A stretch of 64,000 nucleotides of DNA from assembly GCA_004005435.1 (NCBI GenBank), contig RZWH01000007.1:62001-126000 (forward strand), written 5' to 3'. Below are positions 12,172 through 20,603 of this stretch, piece after piece; position 1 is the stretch's first letter, and the number at the start of each line of letters is the position of its first letter. Made by a program: the position numbers and the translations under genes. This DNA comes from Rhodobacteraceae bacterium CCMM004. GTDB lineage: Bacteria > Pseudomonadota > Alphaproteobacteria > Rhodobacterales > Rhodobacteraceae. The notes beneath the pieces were generated by a model. The model saw only the letters and a program-made list of their open reading frames with translations, did not search any database and was not told the DNA's origin.

Positions 12172-13601
12172 GCACGCGCCCGCATCCCCTGACCCGGCTG
12201 ACCACGCGGGTCCTGCCCTTTGCCGATGCGGCGAGCGCGGGCCTGCCCATGGGCCAGCTTCTGCGGCTGAGCCTGTTCCAGGTGTCGGTGGGCATGGCGA
12301 CGGTGATGCTCTTGGGCACGCTGAACCGGGTGATGATCGTCGAGCTGAGCGTGCCGGCCATGGTCGTTGCGTTCATGATCGCGCTGCCGGTGCTGATCGC
12401 GCCGTTCCGGGCGCTGTTGGGGTTCCGTAGCGACACCTACCGAAGCGCCATCGGGTGGAAGCGGGTGCCGTATCTGTGGTTCGGCTCGCTATGGCAGATG
12501 GGCGGCTTGGCCGTCATGCCCTTCGCGCTGATCGTGCTGAGCGGGCAGCAGGTGCTGGGTCCGTCCTGGGCGGGCGAGGTGCTGGCGGCGCTGGCGTTCC
12601 TGATGACCGGCCTGGGGCTGCACATGACTCAGACGGCGGGCCTGGCGCTGGCCTCGGACCGCGCCGACGACGAGACCCGGCCGCGGGTCGTCGCCCTGCT
12701 CTACGTCATGTTCCTGCTGGGCATGGGCGCCTCGGCCCTGATCATCGGCTGGCTGTTGCGCGACTTCTCCGAACTGACGCTGATCCGCGTGGTGCAGGGG
12801 ACGGCGGTGGCCACGATGGTCCTCAACATCGTCGCCCTGTGGAAGCAGGAGAAAGTGCGGCCGATGTCGAAGGCCGAGCGCGCAGAGCCGCGGCCGCGGT
12901 TCCGCGACGCCTGGGCCGACTTCGCCGGGGGCGGCGATGCCGGCCGCCTGCTGGCGGTGGTGTTCGTCGGCACGCTGGCCTTCAACATGCAGGACGTTCT
13001 GTTGGAGCCCTATGGGGGCGAGGTTCTGGGCCTGAGCGTCAGCGCGACCACGCTGCTCACGGCGGTCTGGGCGGCGGGCGCGCTGATCGGCTTTGCCTTG
13101 GCGGCAAAGTGGCTGGCGCAGGGGCTCGACCCGTTCCGCATGGCCTCGCGCGGGATCCTCTTCGGCATCGTCGGCTTTTCCATGGTGATCTTCGCCAACC
13201 CCATGCAGCTCGTGCCGCTGTTCTATGGAGGGGCGGCGGGAATCGGCCTGGGCGGCGGCCTCTTCGCTGTCGCCACGCTCACCGCGGCGATGACCCTGCC
13301 GGCGCGCGGGATCGCGGGCCGCGGTCTGGCTCTGGGCGCCTGGGGCGCGGCGCAGGCGACGGCGGCGGGCGTGGCCATCGCGCTGGGCGGGACGATCCGC
13401 GACGGGGTCAACGCGCTCGCCGCCTCCGGCGCCCTGGGCGACGTTCTGAACCACGCCGCGACCGGCTATTCCGTCGTCTACCATGTCGAAATCGCGTTGC
13501 TCTTTGCCACGCTCATCGTGCTCGGACCGCTGGTGCGGCTGGGCTTTCTGAAACCACCCCCCGAGACCGGCAAGATCGGGCTTGCCGATTTCCCCACCTG
13601 A
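12168..13601 (+). CDS. lhaA: Light-harvesting 1 assembly protein, PucC/LhaA family
   Basis: Polytopic membrane protein of the BCD/PucC MFS family that helps assemble LH1. 477 residues with about 12 hydrophobic segments. Conserved features include LNRVMIVELSVPA, the loop GFRSDTYRSAIGWKRVPYLW and NMQDVLLEPYGGEVLGLS. Position between bchM and puhA is the classic lhaA position. Translation is coupled to bchM. Confidence 0.93.
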   Translation: MSTRPHPLTRLTTRVLPFADAASAGLPMGQLLRLSLFQVSVGMATVMLLGTLNRVMIVELSVPAMVVAFMIALPVLIAPFRALLGFRSDTYRSAIGWKRVPYLWFGSLWQMGGLAVMPFALIVLSGQQVLGPSWAGEVLAALAFLMTGLGLHMTQTAGLALASDRADDETRPRVVALLYVMFLLGMGASALIIGWLLRDFSELTLIRVVQGTAVATMVLNIVALWKQEKVRPMSKAERAEPRPRFRDAWADFAGGGDAGRLLAVVFVGTLAFNMQDVLLEPYGGEVLGLSVSATTLLTAVWAAGALIGFALAAKWLAQGLDPFRMASRGILFGIVGFSMVIFANPMQLVPLFYGGAAGIGLGGGLFAVATLTAAMTLPARGIAGRGLALGAWGAAQATAAGVAIALGGTIRDGVNALAASGALGDVLNHAATGYSVVYHVEIALLFATLIVLGPLVRLGFLKPPPETGKIGLADFPT

Positions 13602-13613
13602 GGAGAGCTACCC

Positions 13614-14369
13614 ATGGTCGGTGTCACATTTTTCGGCAACGTCGATCTGGCCAGCGTGTCGATCTGGTTGTTCTGGATATTCTTTGCGGGGCTGATCTAC
13701 TACCTGCAAACCGAGAACATGCGCGAGGGTTATCCTCTGGAAACCGAGGACGGCGACACGGCGCCGAACCAGGGGCCGTTTCCGGTGCCCGCGCCCAAGA
13801 CGTTCAAGCGTCCGCATGGCCTGTCCGACGTGACGGTGCCCAGCCGCGAGAACGAAGAGGCGCACCGCCGCGATACCCTCGCGATGGCGCGCACCGCCGC
13901 CTCCGAAGGGTTCCCGCACAAGCCCACGGGCGATCCCATGGCCGACGGCGTCGGACCCGCGGCCTGGGCACCGCGCCGGGACGCCCCCGAGCTCGACGGC
14001 CACGGCAACCCCAAGATCAAGCCGATGTCGGGCAACGACAGCTTCTTCGTCTCCGCCGGGCGCGACCCTCGCGGCCTGCCGGTGGTGGCCAAGGACGATC
14101 AGGTCGTGGGCACCGTCACCGACCTGTGGATCGACGAGGCCGAGGCGATGGTCCGCTATGTCGAGTTCGAGGTCGAGGGCGAGTATGGCGGCGGCACGCG
14201 CCTGGCGCCGATGACCATGGTCAAGGTCTGCCCGCGGTGGCTCGACGTCACCTCGCTCAGCTCCGGTCGGATCGCGGGCATCCCGCAGACGGCGGCGCCC
14301 GACCAGGTGACCCTGCTCGAAGAAGAGAAGATCCAGGCCTGGTTCGCCGGCGGCATTCTCTACTCCTGA
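13614..14369 (+). CDS. puhA: Photosynthetic reaction centre H subunit
   Basis: Capping subunit of the reaction centre, needed for RC assembly and proton delivery to QB. 251 residues. A single N-terminal transmembrane helix (about 14-32, [15 protein letters not shown]) is followed by a cytoplasmic beta-barrel domain with [19 protein letters not shown], holding acidic residues of the proton path, and [19 protein letters not shown] precedes ATG 13614. A strong hairpin follows the stop. Confidence 0.97.
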   Translation: MVGVTFFGNVDLASVSIWLFWIFFAGLIYYLQTENMREGYPLETEDGDTAPNQGPFPVPAPKTFKRPHGLSDVTVPSRENEEAHRRDTLAMARTAASEGFPHKPTGDPMADGVGPAAWAPRRDAPELDGHGNPKIKPMSGNDSFFVSAGRDPRGLPVVAKDDQVVGTVTDLWIDEAEAMVRYVEFEVEGEYGGGTRLAPMTMVKVCPRWLDVTSLSSGRIAGIPQTAAPDQVTLLEEEKIQAWFAGGILYS

Positions 14370-14380
14370 TCACGAACGAC

Positions 14381-14407
14381 CCGCGCCCGGCCAGCCACCG
14401 GGCGCGG
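14381..14407 (+). terminator. Intercistronic hairpin after puhA
   Basis: CCGCGCCCGG / CCGGGCGCGG forms a perfect 10-bp stem with a 7-base loop, 12 bases after the puhA stop and with no U-tract. puhB continues on the same strand 39 bases later. It is more likely a partial terminator or a 3'-end stabiliser raising puhA mRNA over downstream genes than a full stop. Confidence 0.6.
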
Positions 14408-14445
14408 CAGACCACCCCGGGGAACCAATCAGAAGGACGCTGCAC

Positions 14446-15081
14446 ATGTCCCACGACGATTTCGCATTCGAACCCGTGCCCGGCCTGCCCGAAGCGCTGC
14501 CCGAGGGTGAGCGCATCCTTTGGCAGGGACGCCCGGACGCCACGGCACTGGCGCGCGCCTCGCTGAGCCTGACCTGGGTGGCGGGCTACTTCGCCCTCCT
14601 CGCCGTCTGGCGCGTGGCCGCTTCGTCGGTCGATCTGGGCCTCGCCGCGGCCCTGCCCCAGGCGGTGCCGTTCCTGGTCCTGGGGCTGTTGGCCTGCGCG
14701 GTGATATGGGGCTTTTCCTGGGTTCAGGCGCGCGCGACGCTCTACACCATCACCACCCACCGGGTGGCCATGCGCGTCGGCGCGGCGCTGACGCTGACGC
14801 TGAACCTGCCCTTCACCAAGATCGCGGGCGCCTCGCTGGAGATGCGCCGGGGCGGCACGGGCACCATCGCGCTCCAGACGCTGGGCGAGACGCGGCTGAG
14901 CTATCTCGTGCTCTGGCCGCATGTCCGCCCCTGGCACATGAAGAAGACCGAGCCTGCCCTGCGCGCCATCCCGGATGCCGAGCGCGTGGCGGCGATCCTG
15001 GCCGAGGCCGCAGAGGCCCGCGTCGCCCAGCCGCAGATCGCCCGCCGCGCGCCCGCCGCCGCGACCGTCGCGGCCGAATAG
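14446..15081 (+). CDS. puhB: Reaction centre assembly protein PuhB
   Basis: Membrane protein that promotes RC/LH1 assembly. 211 residues: N-terminal LPEGERILWQGRP, then two or three hydrophobic helices (about 40-90) and a PH-like domain starting TLYTITTHRVAMRVG, the typical YdbS/PuhB arrangement. RBS AGAAGGA precedes ATG 14446. Third gene of the puh block. Confidence 0.92.
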   Translation: MSHDDFAFEPVPGLPEALPEGERILWQGRPDATALARASLSLTWVAGYFALLAVWRVAASSVDLGLAAALPQAVPFLVLGLLACAVIWGFSWVQARATLYTITTHRVAMRVGAALTLTLNLPFTKIAGASLEMRRGGTGTIALQTLGETRLSYLVLWPHVRPWHMKKTEPALRAIPDAERVAAILAEAAEARVAQPQIARRAPAAATVAAE

Positions 15082-15093
15082 GAGGACCTGCTC

Positions 15094-15579
15094 ATGGCCC
15101 GCACCCAGACCGGTCTCTATTACGACGCCGAAGCCGCGCAGATGCGCCGCCGCGACCGCGACATGATCCCGCGCAAGCTGATCCTGGCCTGCGCCACGAT
15201 CGCCCTGGCCGCGCTCACCATGGTCGGCTTTGCCGCACTGACCGACCGCCCGACGGTCGGCCAGCCCCATTCCGCCGCCGTCCTCGCCCAGCGCAGCCTC
15301 GTGCTGTCCGGCGACGGCAGCGCGGTTACGATCACGACCCCCGAGGGGCAGGTGATCCACGACACCGAAAACGGTGCGTTCATCGCAGTGGTCATCGACG
15401 GGCTGGAACGCGCTCGCACCGTCCACCGCACCCCGGGCAATCCGCCCGTCACGCTGACCCGTTTCGCCAACGGGCGGCTGCAACTGGTCGACTCCGCCAC
15501 CGGCTGGTCGACCGAACTGGCCTCGTTCGGCGCCGACAATCTGGCGCTCTGGGACGTGGCCTTTGCCGCAGCCGAATAA
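15094..15579 (+). CDS. puhC: Photosynthetic complex assembly protein PuhC
   Basis: Accessory protein for RC-LH1 assembly. 161 residues with one N-terminal transmembrane segment (about 27-48, LILACATIALAALTMVGFAAL) and a periplasmic domain containing ALSGDGS-like and TRFANGRLQLVDSATG segments typical of PuhC. RBS AGGAGG precedes ATG 15094. Sits in the conserved puhABC order. Confidence 0.9.
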   Translation: MARTQTGLYYDAEAAQMRRRDRDMIPRKLILACATIALAALTMVGFAALTDRPTVGQPHSAAVLAQRSLVLSGDGSAVTITTPEGQVIHDTENGAFIAVVIDGLERARTVHRTPGNPPVTLTRFANGRLQLVDSATGWSTELASFGADNLALWDVAFAAAE

Positions 15580-15592
15580 GGGAGCCAAACCA

Positions 15593-15910
15593 ATGGGACT
15601 GTTCACCCGAACGACCGAGACCGCGCCTTGCACGGTCGAAATCGTCCACAAGTTCGAAGAGCTGTCGGCGCATGTGCGTCTCGACAACGGCGCCGTCATC
15701 CATCCGGGCGACAGCGTTCTGGTCCACGGCGCGCCGGTGATGGCGCCCTGGGGCGAAACGGTGGTGGAACAGCGCACCGCCACCATCACCCGCGCCAGCG
15801 CGATCGAGCGGGCATGGACCCGCCTGACCGGCGATCTGGAGTTCATGGAACTCTGTGAGTTCAGCTTCTCCGAAGAGGCCACCTTGCGCCACGGGGAGGC
15901 CCGCGCATGA
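15593..15910 (+). CDS. Conserved hypothetical protein of the puhC-acsF interval
   Basis: 105 residues from ATG 15593 (RBS GGGAG). Soluble, no signal or membrane segment; contains LDNGAVIHPGDSVLVHGAPV and ends in an acidic region. A small gene of this kind sits between puhC and acsF in many Rhodobacteraceae clusters, so a role in RC assembly or cyclase function is plausible, but no function is established to my knowledge. Stop overlaps the acsF start. Confidence 0.8.
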   Translation: MGLFTRTTETAPCTVEIVHKFEELSAHVRLDNGAVIHPGDSVLVHGAPVMAPWGETVVEQRTATITRASAIERAWTRLTGDLEFMELCEFSFSEEATLRHGEARA

Positions 15911-17040
15911 ACGTCCAGACCCCCCACTCCGCCGATGCCACCACCGTCGAAGAGGGCCTCGCCCGCGTCGAGGCCCAGGCCGAAGCGCCCTTCGACAGCA
16001 AGGCCGCCACCGACCTGGCGATGCAGAACACGCTGCTGACGCCCCGGTTCTACACCACCGACTTCGACGAACTGGACGCCATCGACGTCACGCCGGTGCG
16101 CGCCGACTGGGACAAGCTGATCGACCAGATGCGGTCGGACCCCAACAAGGGCCATTTCAAGAAGAACGCCGACTGGGACCAGATCGACTGGGAGGGCATG
16201 GAGCCCGAGCTGAAGGCCGAGTTCATCGACTTCCTCGTGTCGTCCTGCACCGCCGAGTTCTCGGGCTGCGTGCTCTACAAGGAGATGAAGCGGCGCGGCA
16301 CCAACGCCGACATCAAGGAGCTGTTCAGCTACATGTCGCGCGACGAGGCCCGGCACGCGGGCTTCATCAACGACGCGCTCCGCGAGGCCGGCGTCGCGGT
16401 GAACCTGGGCTTTCTCACCCGCGAGAAGAAATACACCTACTTCCGGCCCAAGTTCATCTACTACGCCACCTATCTCAGCGAAAAGATCGGCTACGCCCGC
16501 TACATCACCATCTACCGGCACCTGGAAAAGAACCCCGAGCACCGCTTCCACCCGATCTTCAAGTGGTTCAAGGAGTGGTGCAACGACGAGTTCAGCCATG
16601 GCGAGGCCTTCGCCCTGCTGATGAAGACCGATCCCAAGATCACCGAAAGTCTGACCTCGCGGCTGTGGATCCGGTTTTTCCTCACGGCGGTCTATTCGAC
16701 CATGTGGGTGCGCGACCATGCCCGGCCGCGGTTCCACGAGGCGCTGGGGGTGGACATCGACTGGTACGACCAGGAGGTGTTCCGCAAGACCTCCGAGATC
16801 GCGCGCCAGATCTTCCCCGTGGAGCTGGACATCGACCACCCCGCGTGGCGCAAGAACCTCGACCGGATGAACGCGGCCTTCCTGGCGATGGACCGCGCCC
16901 GAGCGCAGGGCGGCGTCGGCGGATGGTTCGGTCGGATGACCGCCGGGGCGCGGGCCGCGCGGGCCTTCGCCGGGCTCTACCTGATCCCGGTCAAGCGCAA
17001 CGAGGTCCCCGACCATCCGCGTCTGGAGCCCGCGTACTGA
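15907..17040 (+). CDS. acsF: Aerobic Mg-protoporphyrin IX monomethyl ester cyclase
   Basis: Di-iron oxygenase that forms ring E of protochlorophyllide using O2. 377 residues. Two EXXH di-iron motifs are visible: E147-ARH150 in MSRDEARHAGF and E228-FSH231 in CNDEFSHGEAF. Its presence means bacteriochlorophyll can be made aerobically; the radical-SAM enzyme bchE is not in this window. Coupled to the preceding small gene by an ATGA overlap. Confidence 0.96.
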   Translation: MNVQTPHSADATTVEEGLARVEAQAEAPFDSKAATDLAMQNTLLTPRFYTTDFDELDAIDVTPVRADWDKLIDQMRSDPNKGHFKKNADWDQIDWEGMEPELKAEFIDFLVSSCTAEFSGCVLYKEMKRRGTNADIKELFSYMSRDEARHAGFINDALREAGVAVNLGFLTREKKYTYFRPKFIYYATYLSEKIGYARYITIYRHLEKNPEHRFHPIFKWFKEWCNDEFSHGEAFALLMKTDPKITESLTSRLWIRFFLTAVYSTMWVRDHARPRFHEALGVDIDWYDQEVFRKTSEIARQIFPVELDIDHPAWRKNLDRMNAAFLAMDRARAQGGVGGWFGRMTAGARAARAFAGLYLIPVKRNEVPDHPRLEPAY

Positions 17041-17053
17041 TGCGGAGGGGCGG

Positions 17054-17099
17054 CGAATTTTCGACGAAAATTCGTGACGATCTTTCGTCGAAAGATCGT
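17054..17099. repeat. Tandem palindromes between acsF and puhE
   Basis: Two perfect stem-loops in a row: CGAATTTTCG-a-CGAAAATTCG (17054-17074) and ACGATCTTTCG-t-CGAAAGATCGT (17077-17099). AT-rich stems contrast with the GC-rich flanks. One of four tandem-palindrome elements in the window, here inside a same-strand operon and just upstream of the puhE ribosome binding site. Confidence 0.75.
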
Positions 17100-17113
17100 G
17101 CGGGGAGGTGCCG

Positions 17114-17899
17114 GTGCTAGGCAGTCCGTGGATCGCCGCGCTGGGGGCGCTGTTTCTGTGGTGGTTCTCCACAGGCGCGATCCTCTGCGTGGTCCGCTAT
17201 GCCGACCGCCGCGGCCCCTCGGCGCACCGCCTGGCCGTCCTCGCCGCCCTGCCCGTCCTCGCCGCCGGTCTCTGGGCCGTTGCCGCCTCGCTCGGCCGGG
17301 CCGACGCGGGCGGCGCCTGGCTGGGGTTCCTCGGGGCGCTGGCGCTCTGGGGCTGGATCGAGCTGGCGTTCCTCACGGGCGTCATCACCGGGCCCAACCG
17401 CCGCCCGGCCGTGGCCGCCGCGCCCGAGGCGCACCGCTTTCTCAGCGCCTGGGGCACCGTCGCCTATCACGAGATCCTGCTCGTCGCCGCGCTTCTGGCG
17501 CTGATCGCCGCCAGCGGCGGTGCGGCCAACGACACCGCCTTGTGGACCTTCGCCGTGCTCTACGCCGCGCGGGTTTCGGCCAAGCTGAACCTCTTTTATG
17601 GGGTCCCGCGGATCAACACCGAGTTCATCCCCACGCCGCTCGCCCACCTGCCCAGCCATTTCCGCATCCGGCGGCTGAACTGGCTCTTTCCGATCTCGAT
17701 CCTCGGCCTCTCGGCCCTCGTGTTCTGTTGGACCGAACGGGCGATGGTCACGGGCGAGGTCAGCTTTGCCCTCCTCGCCGCGCTGTCGGCGCTGGCACTT
17801 CTCGAACACTGGCTGATGGTGGTTCCGCTGCCCGATGCCCGTCTCTGGCGGTGGATGCTGCCGGCCCACCCCACCCACGACACGACTCCTGCCGAATGA
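17114..17899 (+). CDS. puhE: Photosynthetic complex assembly protein PuhE
   Basis: Polytopic membrane protein (about seven hydrophobic segments) of the puh assembly group, reported to modulate bacteriochlorophyll production. 261 residues from GTG 17114, preceded at 5 bases by GGGGAGG; an in-frame GTG at 17108 overlaps that ribosome site. Conserved block [21 protein letters not shown] and [12 protein letters not shown]. Stop lies 8 bases before the hemA start. Confidence 0.9.
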   Translation: MLGSPWIAALGALFLWWFSTGAILCVVRYADRRGPSAHRLAVLAALPVLAAGLWAVAASLGRADAGGAWLGFLGALALWGWIELAFLTGVITGPNRRPAVAAAPEAHRFLSAWGTVAYHEILLVAALLALIAASGGAANDTALWTFAVLYAARVSAKLNLFYGVPRINTEFIPTPLAHLPSHFRIRRLNWLFPISILGLSALVFCWTERAMVTGEVSFALLAALSALALLEHWLMVVPLPDARLWRWMLPAHPTHDTTPAE

Positions 17900-17907
17900 G
17901 GACGACC

Positions 17908-19122
17908 ATGACCTACGATGCCCTGTTCCAGGCCCAGCTCGACGCCCTCAAGGAGGAAGGCAACTACCGCATCTTCGCCAACCTCGAACGCCGCTGCGGC
18001 CAGCATCCCTGCGCCGCCAGCCACACCGAGGACGGCATGCAGGAGATCACCGTCTGGTGCTCGAACGACTACCTGGGCATGGGCCATCACCCTGCGGTGG
18101 TCGAGGCGATGGTCGAAGCCACCCGCGACGCCGGCTGCGGCGCCGGGGGCACGCGCAACATCTCGGGCACCAACGTCCACCACCTAGCGCTGGAGGGCGA
18201 GCTGGCCGACCTCCACGGAAAGGAGGCGGCGCTGCTGTTCACCTCGGGCTATGTCTCGAACTGGGCCGCGCTCAGCACCCTGGGCGCACGGCTGCCCAAT
18301 GCCGTGATCCTGTCGGACGCGCTGAACCACGCCTCGATGATCGAGGGCATCCGCCACTCCCGCGCCGACAAGGTCATCTGGCGCCACAACGACCCTGAAG
18401 ACCTGGATCGCAAGCTGTCGGCGATCGACCCCGCCCGGCCCCGCATCGTCGCCTTCGAAAGCGTCTATTCCATGGATGGCGACATCGCCCCCATGGCCGA
18501 GATCGTCGAGGTGGCCGAGCGGCACGGCGCCATGACCTATCTCGACGAGGTGCACGCGGTGGGCATGTACGGCCCGCGCGGCGGCGGCGTCGCAGAGGAG
18601 GCGGGGCTGATGCACCGCATCGACCTGATCGAGGGCACGCTGGGCAAGGCCTTCGGCTGCTTCGGCGGCTACATCACCGGCTCGACCGCGCTGTGCGACT
18701 TCATCCGCTCCTTCGCCTCCGGGTTCATCTTCACCACTGCCCTGCCGCCCGCGGTGGCCGCCGCCGCCCGCGTGTCCATCGCGCATCTCAAGGTCAGCCA
18801 GGCCGAGCGCGCCCGCCAGCGCCGCCAGGTCGCCCGCCTGCGCGCCGCGCTCGACGGCTACGGCATCCCGCATCAGGACAACCCCAGCCACATCATCCCG
18901 GTGATCGTCGGCGACCCGGTCAAGTGCCGCATGATCTCGGACGTTCTGATGGACGACTTCGGCGTCTACGTGCAGCCGATCAACTATCCCACCGTGCCCA
19001 AGGGGACGGAGCGGTTGAGAATCACTCCGGGGCCACTCCACACCGACGCGCAGATCGACCACCTCGCCGCGGCGCTCAACACCTTGTGGAAGCAATGCGC
19101 GCTGGCCCGCCAGGTCGCTTGA
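17908..19122 (+). CDS. hemA: 5-aminolevulinate synthase
   Basis: PLP enzyme condensing glycine and succinyl-CoA to 5-aminolevulinate, the entry to tetrapyrroles in alphaproteobacteria. 404 residues. The PLP lysine is K247 in [14 protein letters not shown]; other motifs are [13 protein letters not shown] and [15 protein letters not shown] 17908 is preferred (GAGGA 5 bases upstream) over ATG 17896, which overlaps the puhE stop. Placement in the puh operon ties precursor supply to photosystem synthesis. Confidence 0.96.
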   Translation: MTYDALFQAQLDALKEEGNYRIFANLERRCGQHPCAASHTEDGMQEITVWCSNDYLGMGHHPAVVEAMVEATRDAGCGAGGTRNISGTNVHHLALEGELADLHGKEAALLFTSGYVSNWAALSTLGARLPNAVILSDALNHASMIEGIRHSRADKVIWRHNDPEDLDRKLSAIDPARPRIVAFESVYSMDGDIAPMAEIVEVAERHGAMTYLDEVHAVGMYGPRGGGVAEEAGLMHRIDLIEGTLGKAFGCFGGYITGSTALCDFIRSFASGFIFTTALPPAVAAAARVSIAHLKVSQAERARQRRQVARLRAALDGYGIPHQDNPSHIIPVIVGDPVKCRMISDVLMDDFGVYVQPINYPTVPKGTERLRITPGPLHTDAQIDHLAAALNTLWKQCALARQVA

Positions 19123-19198
19123 CGGAAAATTGCGTATTCGGAACTTTACCCCGCCGTCTCGTGGTTTAGGTTCAACACGACTGAAAGGGAGACCACCC

Positions 19199-19654
19199 AT
19201 GAAGACGTTTCTGATTACGGCCGCCGCAGTCGGCACCCTCTCCACCGCCGCCTACGCCGAAAGCCACGCGATGGAGCTGTCGGGGGACGCCGCCGCGGGC
19301 GAAGCCGCCTTTAGCCAGTGCCAGACCTGCCACGTGGTCGAGAGCCCCGAGGGCGAGACCCTGGCCGGGCGCAATGCGCGCACCGGTCCGAACCTCTATG
19401 GCGTCGTCGGCCGCCAGGCGGGCACCGTGGAGGGCTTCCGCTACGGCAAGGACATCGTGACGGCCGGCGAGGATGGGCTCGTCTGGGACGAGGAAAGCCT
19501 GTCGGCCTACCTCCAGGATCCCACCGGCTATCTGCGCGAGGTTCTCGACAACAAGCGCGCCCGCGGCAAGATGGCCTATCGCGTGCGCAGCGAGGAGGAC
19601 GCGCTGAACCTCATCGCGTATTTGCACTCGCTGGCGCCCGACGCCAACATGTAA
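19199..19654 (+). CDS. cycA: Cytochrome c2
   Basis: Periplasmic soluble electron carrier between the bc1 complex and the reaction centre or oxidase. 151 residues. Signal peptide of about 20 residues ending AAYA; heme attachment C41QTCH45 and axial Met125 in RGKMAYRV. RBS AAGGGAG precedes ATG 19199. A 76-base gap after hemA could hold a separate promoter, but no clear one was found. Last gene of the rightward block, convergent with bchO 24 bases away. Confidence 0.95.
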   Translation: MKTFLITAAAVGTLSTAAYAESHAMELSGDAAAGEAAFSQCQTCHVVESPEGETLAGRNARTGPNLYGVVGRQAGTVEGFRYGKDIVTAGEDGLVWDEESLSAYLQDPTGYLREVLDNKRARGKMAYRVRSEEDALNLIAYLHSLAPDANM

Positions 19655-19678
19655 GACATCGGCCAGACGGCGGAACGC

Positions 19679-20596
19679 CTACTCCGCCGCCCGTGCTGCG
19701 AGATCGCCGTCGGACCCCCGGTCCGGCGGCGTCGTCGTGTCCAGGGCCAGGGCAATCGCCTCGGCCACGCGGGCGGCGTCCTCTTCGTGCGCCAGATGAC
19801 CCAAGCCGTCGAGAGGCAGATGCCGCCCACGCGGCAGCCGCGCCGCCGCCGCGGCACTGACCCGGAGCGGCACGGTCCTATCGCCGCTTCCGGTGATCAA
19901 GGTCACCGGCAGGTCCACCCGGTCGAGCCGCGCCAGCAGTCCGTCCACCCGCCACTGCGCCATCATCGCCAGCGTGCCCTCCACATGCGCCCGGTCGCGC
20001 AGCAGACGACCGTAAAGCGCCTGCCCCTCCGGCCCGATCCGCGAGCCCGTGGCGGCCAGCATCGCGTCCAACCGTCGCGGAGTCGCCCCGGCGCGCATCG
20101 CCCGCGCGGGCAGCCCGGGCGCCATCGCCAAAAGCTTGGCCAGCGCGGGAAAGAGCCAACCGGCGACCCCGTCGAAAGTGCCGAGCGCCGCGTTCAGCCC
20201 GACGATGTGGCGCAGCCCCGCGCCCTGGGGTCGCGTCAGCGCCATCTGAAGCGCCAGGGCGCCGCCCGCGGAGTGGCCGACGATCAGCGCCGGGTCGATC
20301 TCCAACGTGTCGACCAGCCGCCACAGATCCTCGGCCATGGGCGCCAGGCCGCAGCGCTGCCGCGTGCCCATGGCGGTAAAGCCCTGCCCAGGCAGATCGG
20401 GCGCCACCACCCGGAACCGCGCGGCCAGGAGCGGCAGGAGCGTCCGCCAGCTCTGGGTCGCGCCCCCTGCCCCGTGGAGCAGCAGCAGCGGCGGACCGGC
20501 GCCCATCTCCTGCACGTGCCAACGGTGCGGGCGCGCGTCGATGCGGCGCGACACGGCCGCATGGGGCCAACCGACGAGGTCCGCGGGCCAGTCCAT
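19679..20596 (-). CDS. bchO: BchO, alpha/beta-hydrolase linked to Mg-chelatase
   Basis: 305-residue alpha/beta-hydrolase fold protein found with bchI and bchD; exact reaction unsettled, often called Mg-chelatase accessory protein. Oxyanion motif LLLHGAGGATQSW, nucleophile elbow GHSAGG with Ser109, acid in TGSGDRTVP and histidine in LGHLAHEED. Last gene of crtA-bchI-bchD-bchO, starting 7 bases after bchD. Ends with a polar tail. Confidence 0.92.
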   Translation of the reverse strand: MDWPADLVGWPHAAVSRRIDARPHRWHVQEMGAGPPLLLLHGAGGATQSWRTLLPLLAARFRVVAPDLPGQGFTAMGTRQRCGLAPMAEDLWRLVDTLEIDPALIVGHSAGGALALQMALTRPQGAGLRHIVGLNAALGTFDGVAGWLFPALAKLLAMAPGLPARAMRAGATPRRLDAMLAATGSRIGPEGQALYGRLLRDRAHVEGTLAMMAQWRVDGLLARLDRVDLPVTLITGSGDRTVPLRVSAAAAARLPRGRHLPLDGLGHLAHEEDAARVAEAIALALDTTTPPDRGSDGDLAARAAE

Positions 20597-20603
20597 CCGC
20601 CGC

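Noticed and set aside
14257-17172. 971-codon open frame on the minus strand opposite puhA to acsF
   Set aside because: Shadow frame produced by high GC content; the plus strand encodes puhA, puhB, puhC and acsF with clear motifs, and the antisense product is low-complexity without family features.
17074-17907. N-terminal extension of hemA to a 682-residue protein
   Set aside because: The extension is the out-of-frame image of puhE; family length and the ribosome site support a start at 17908.
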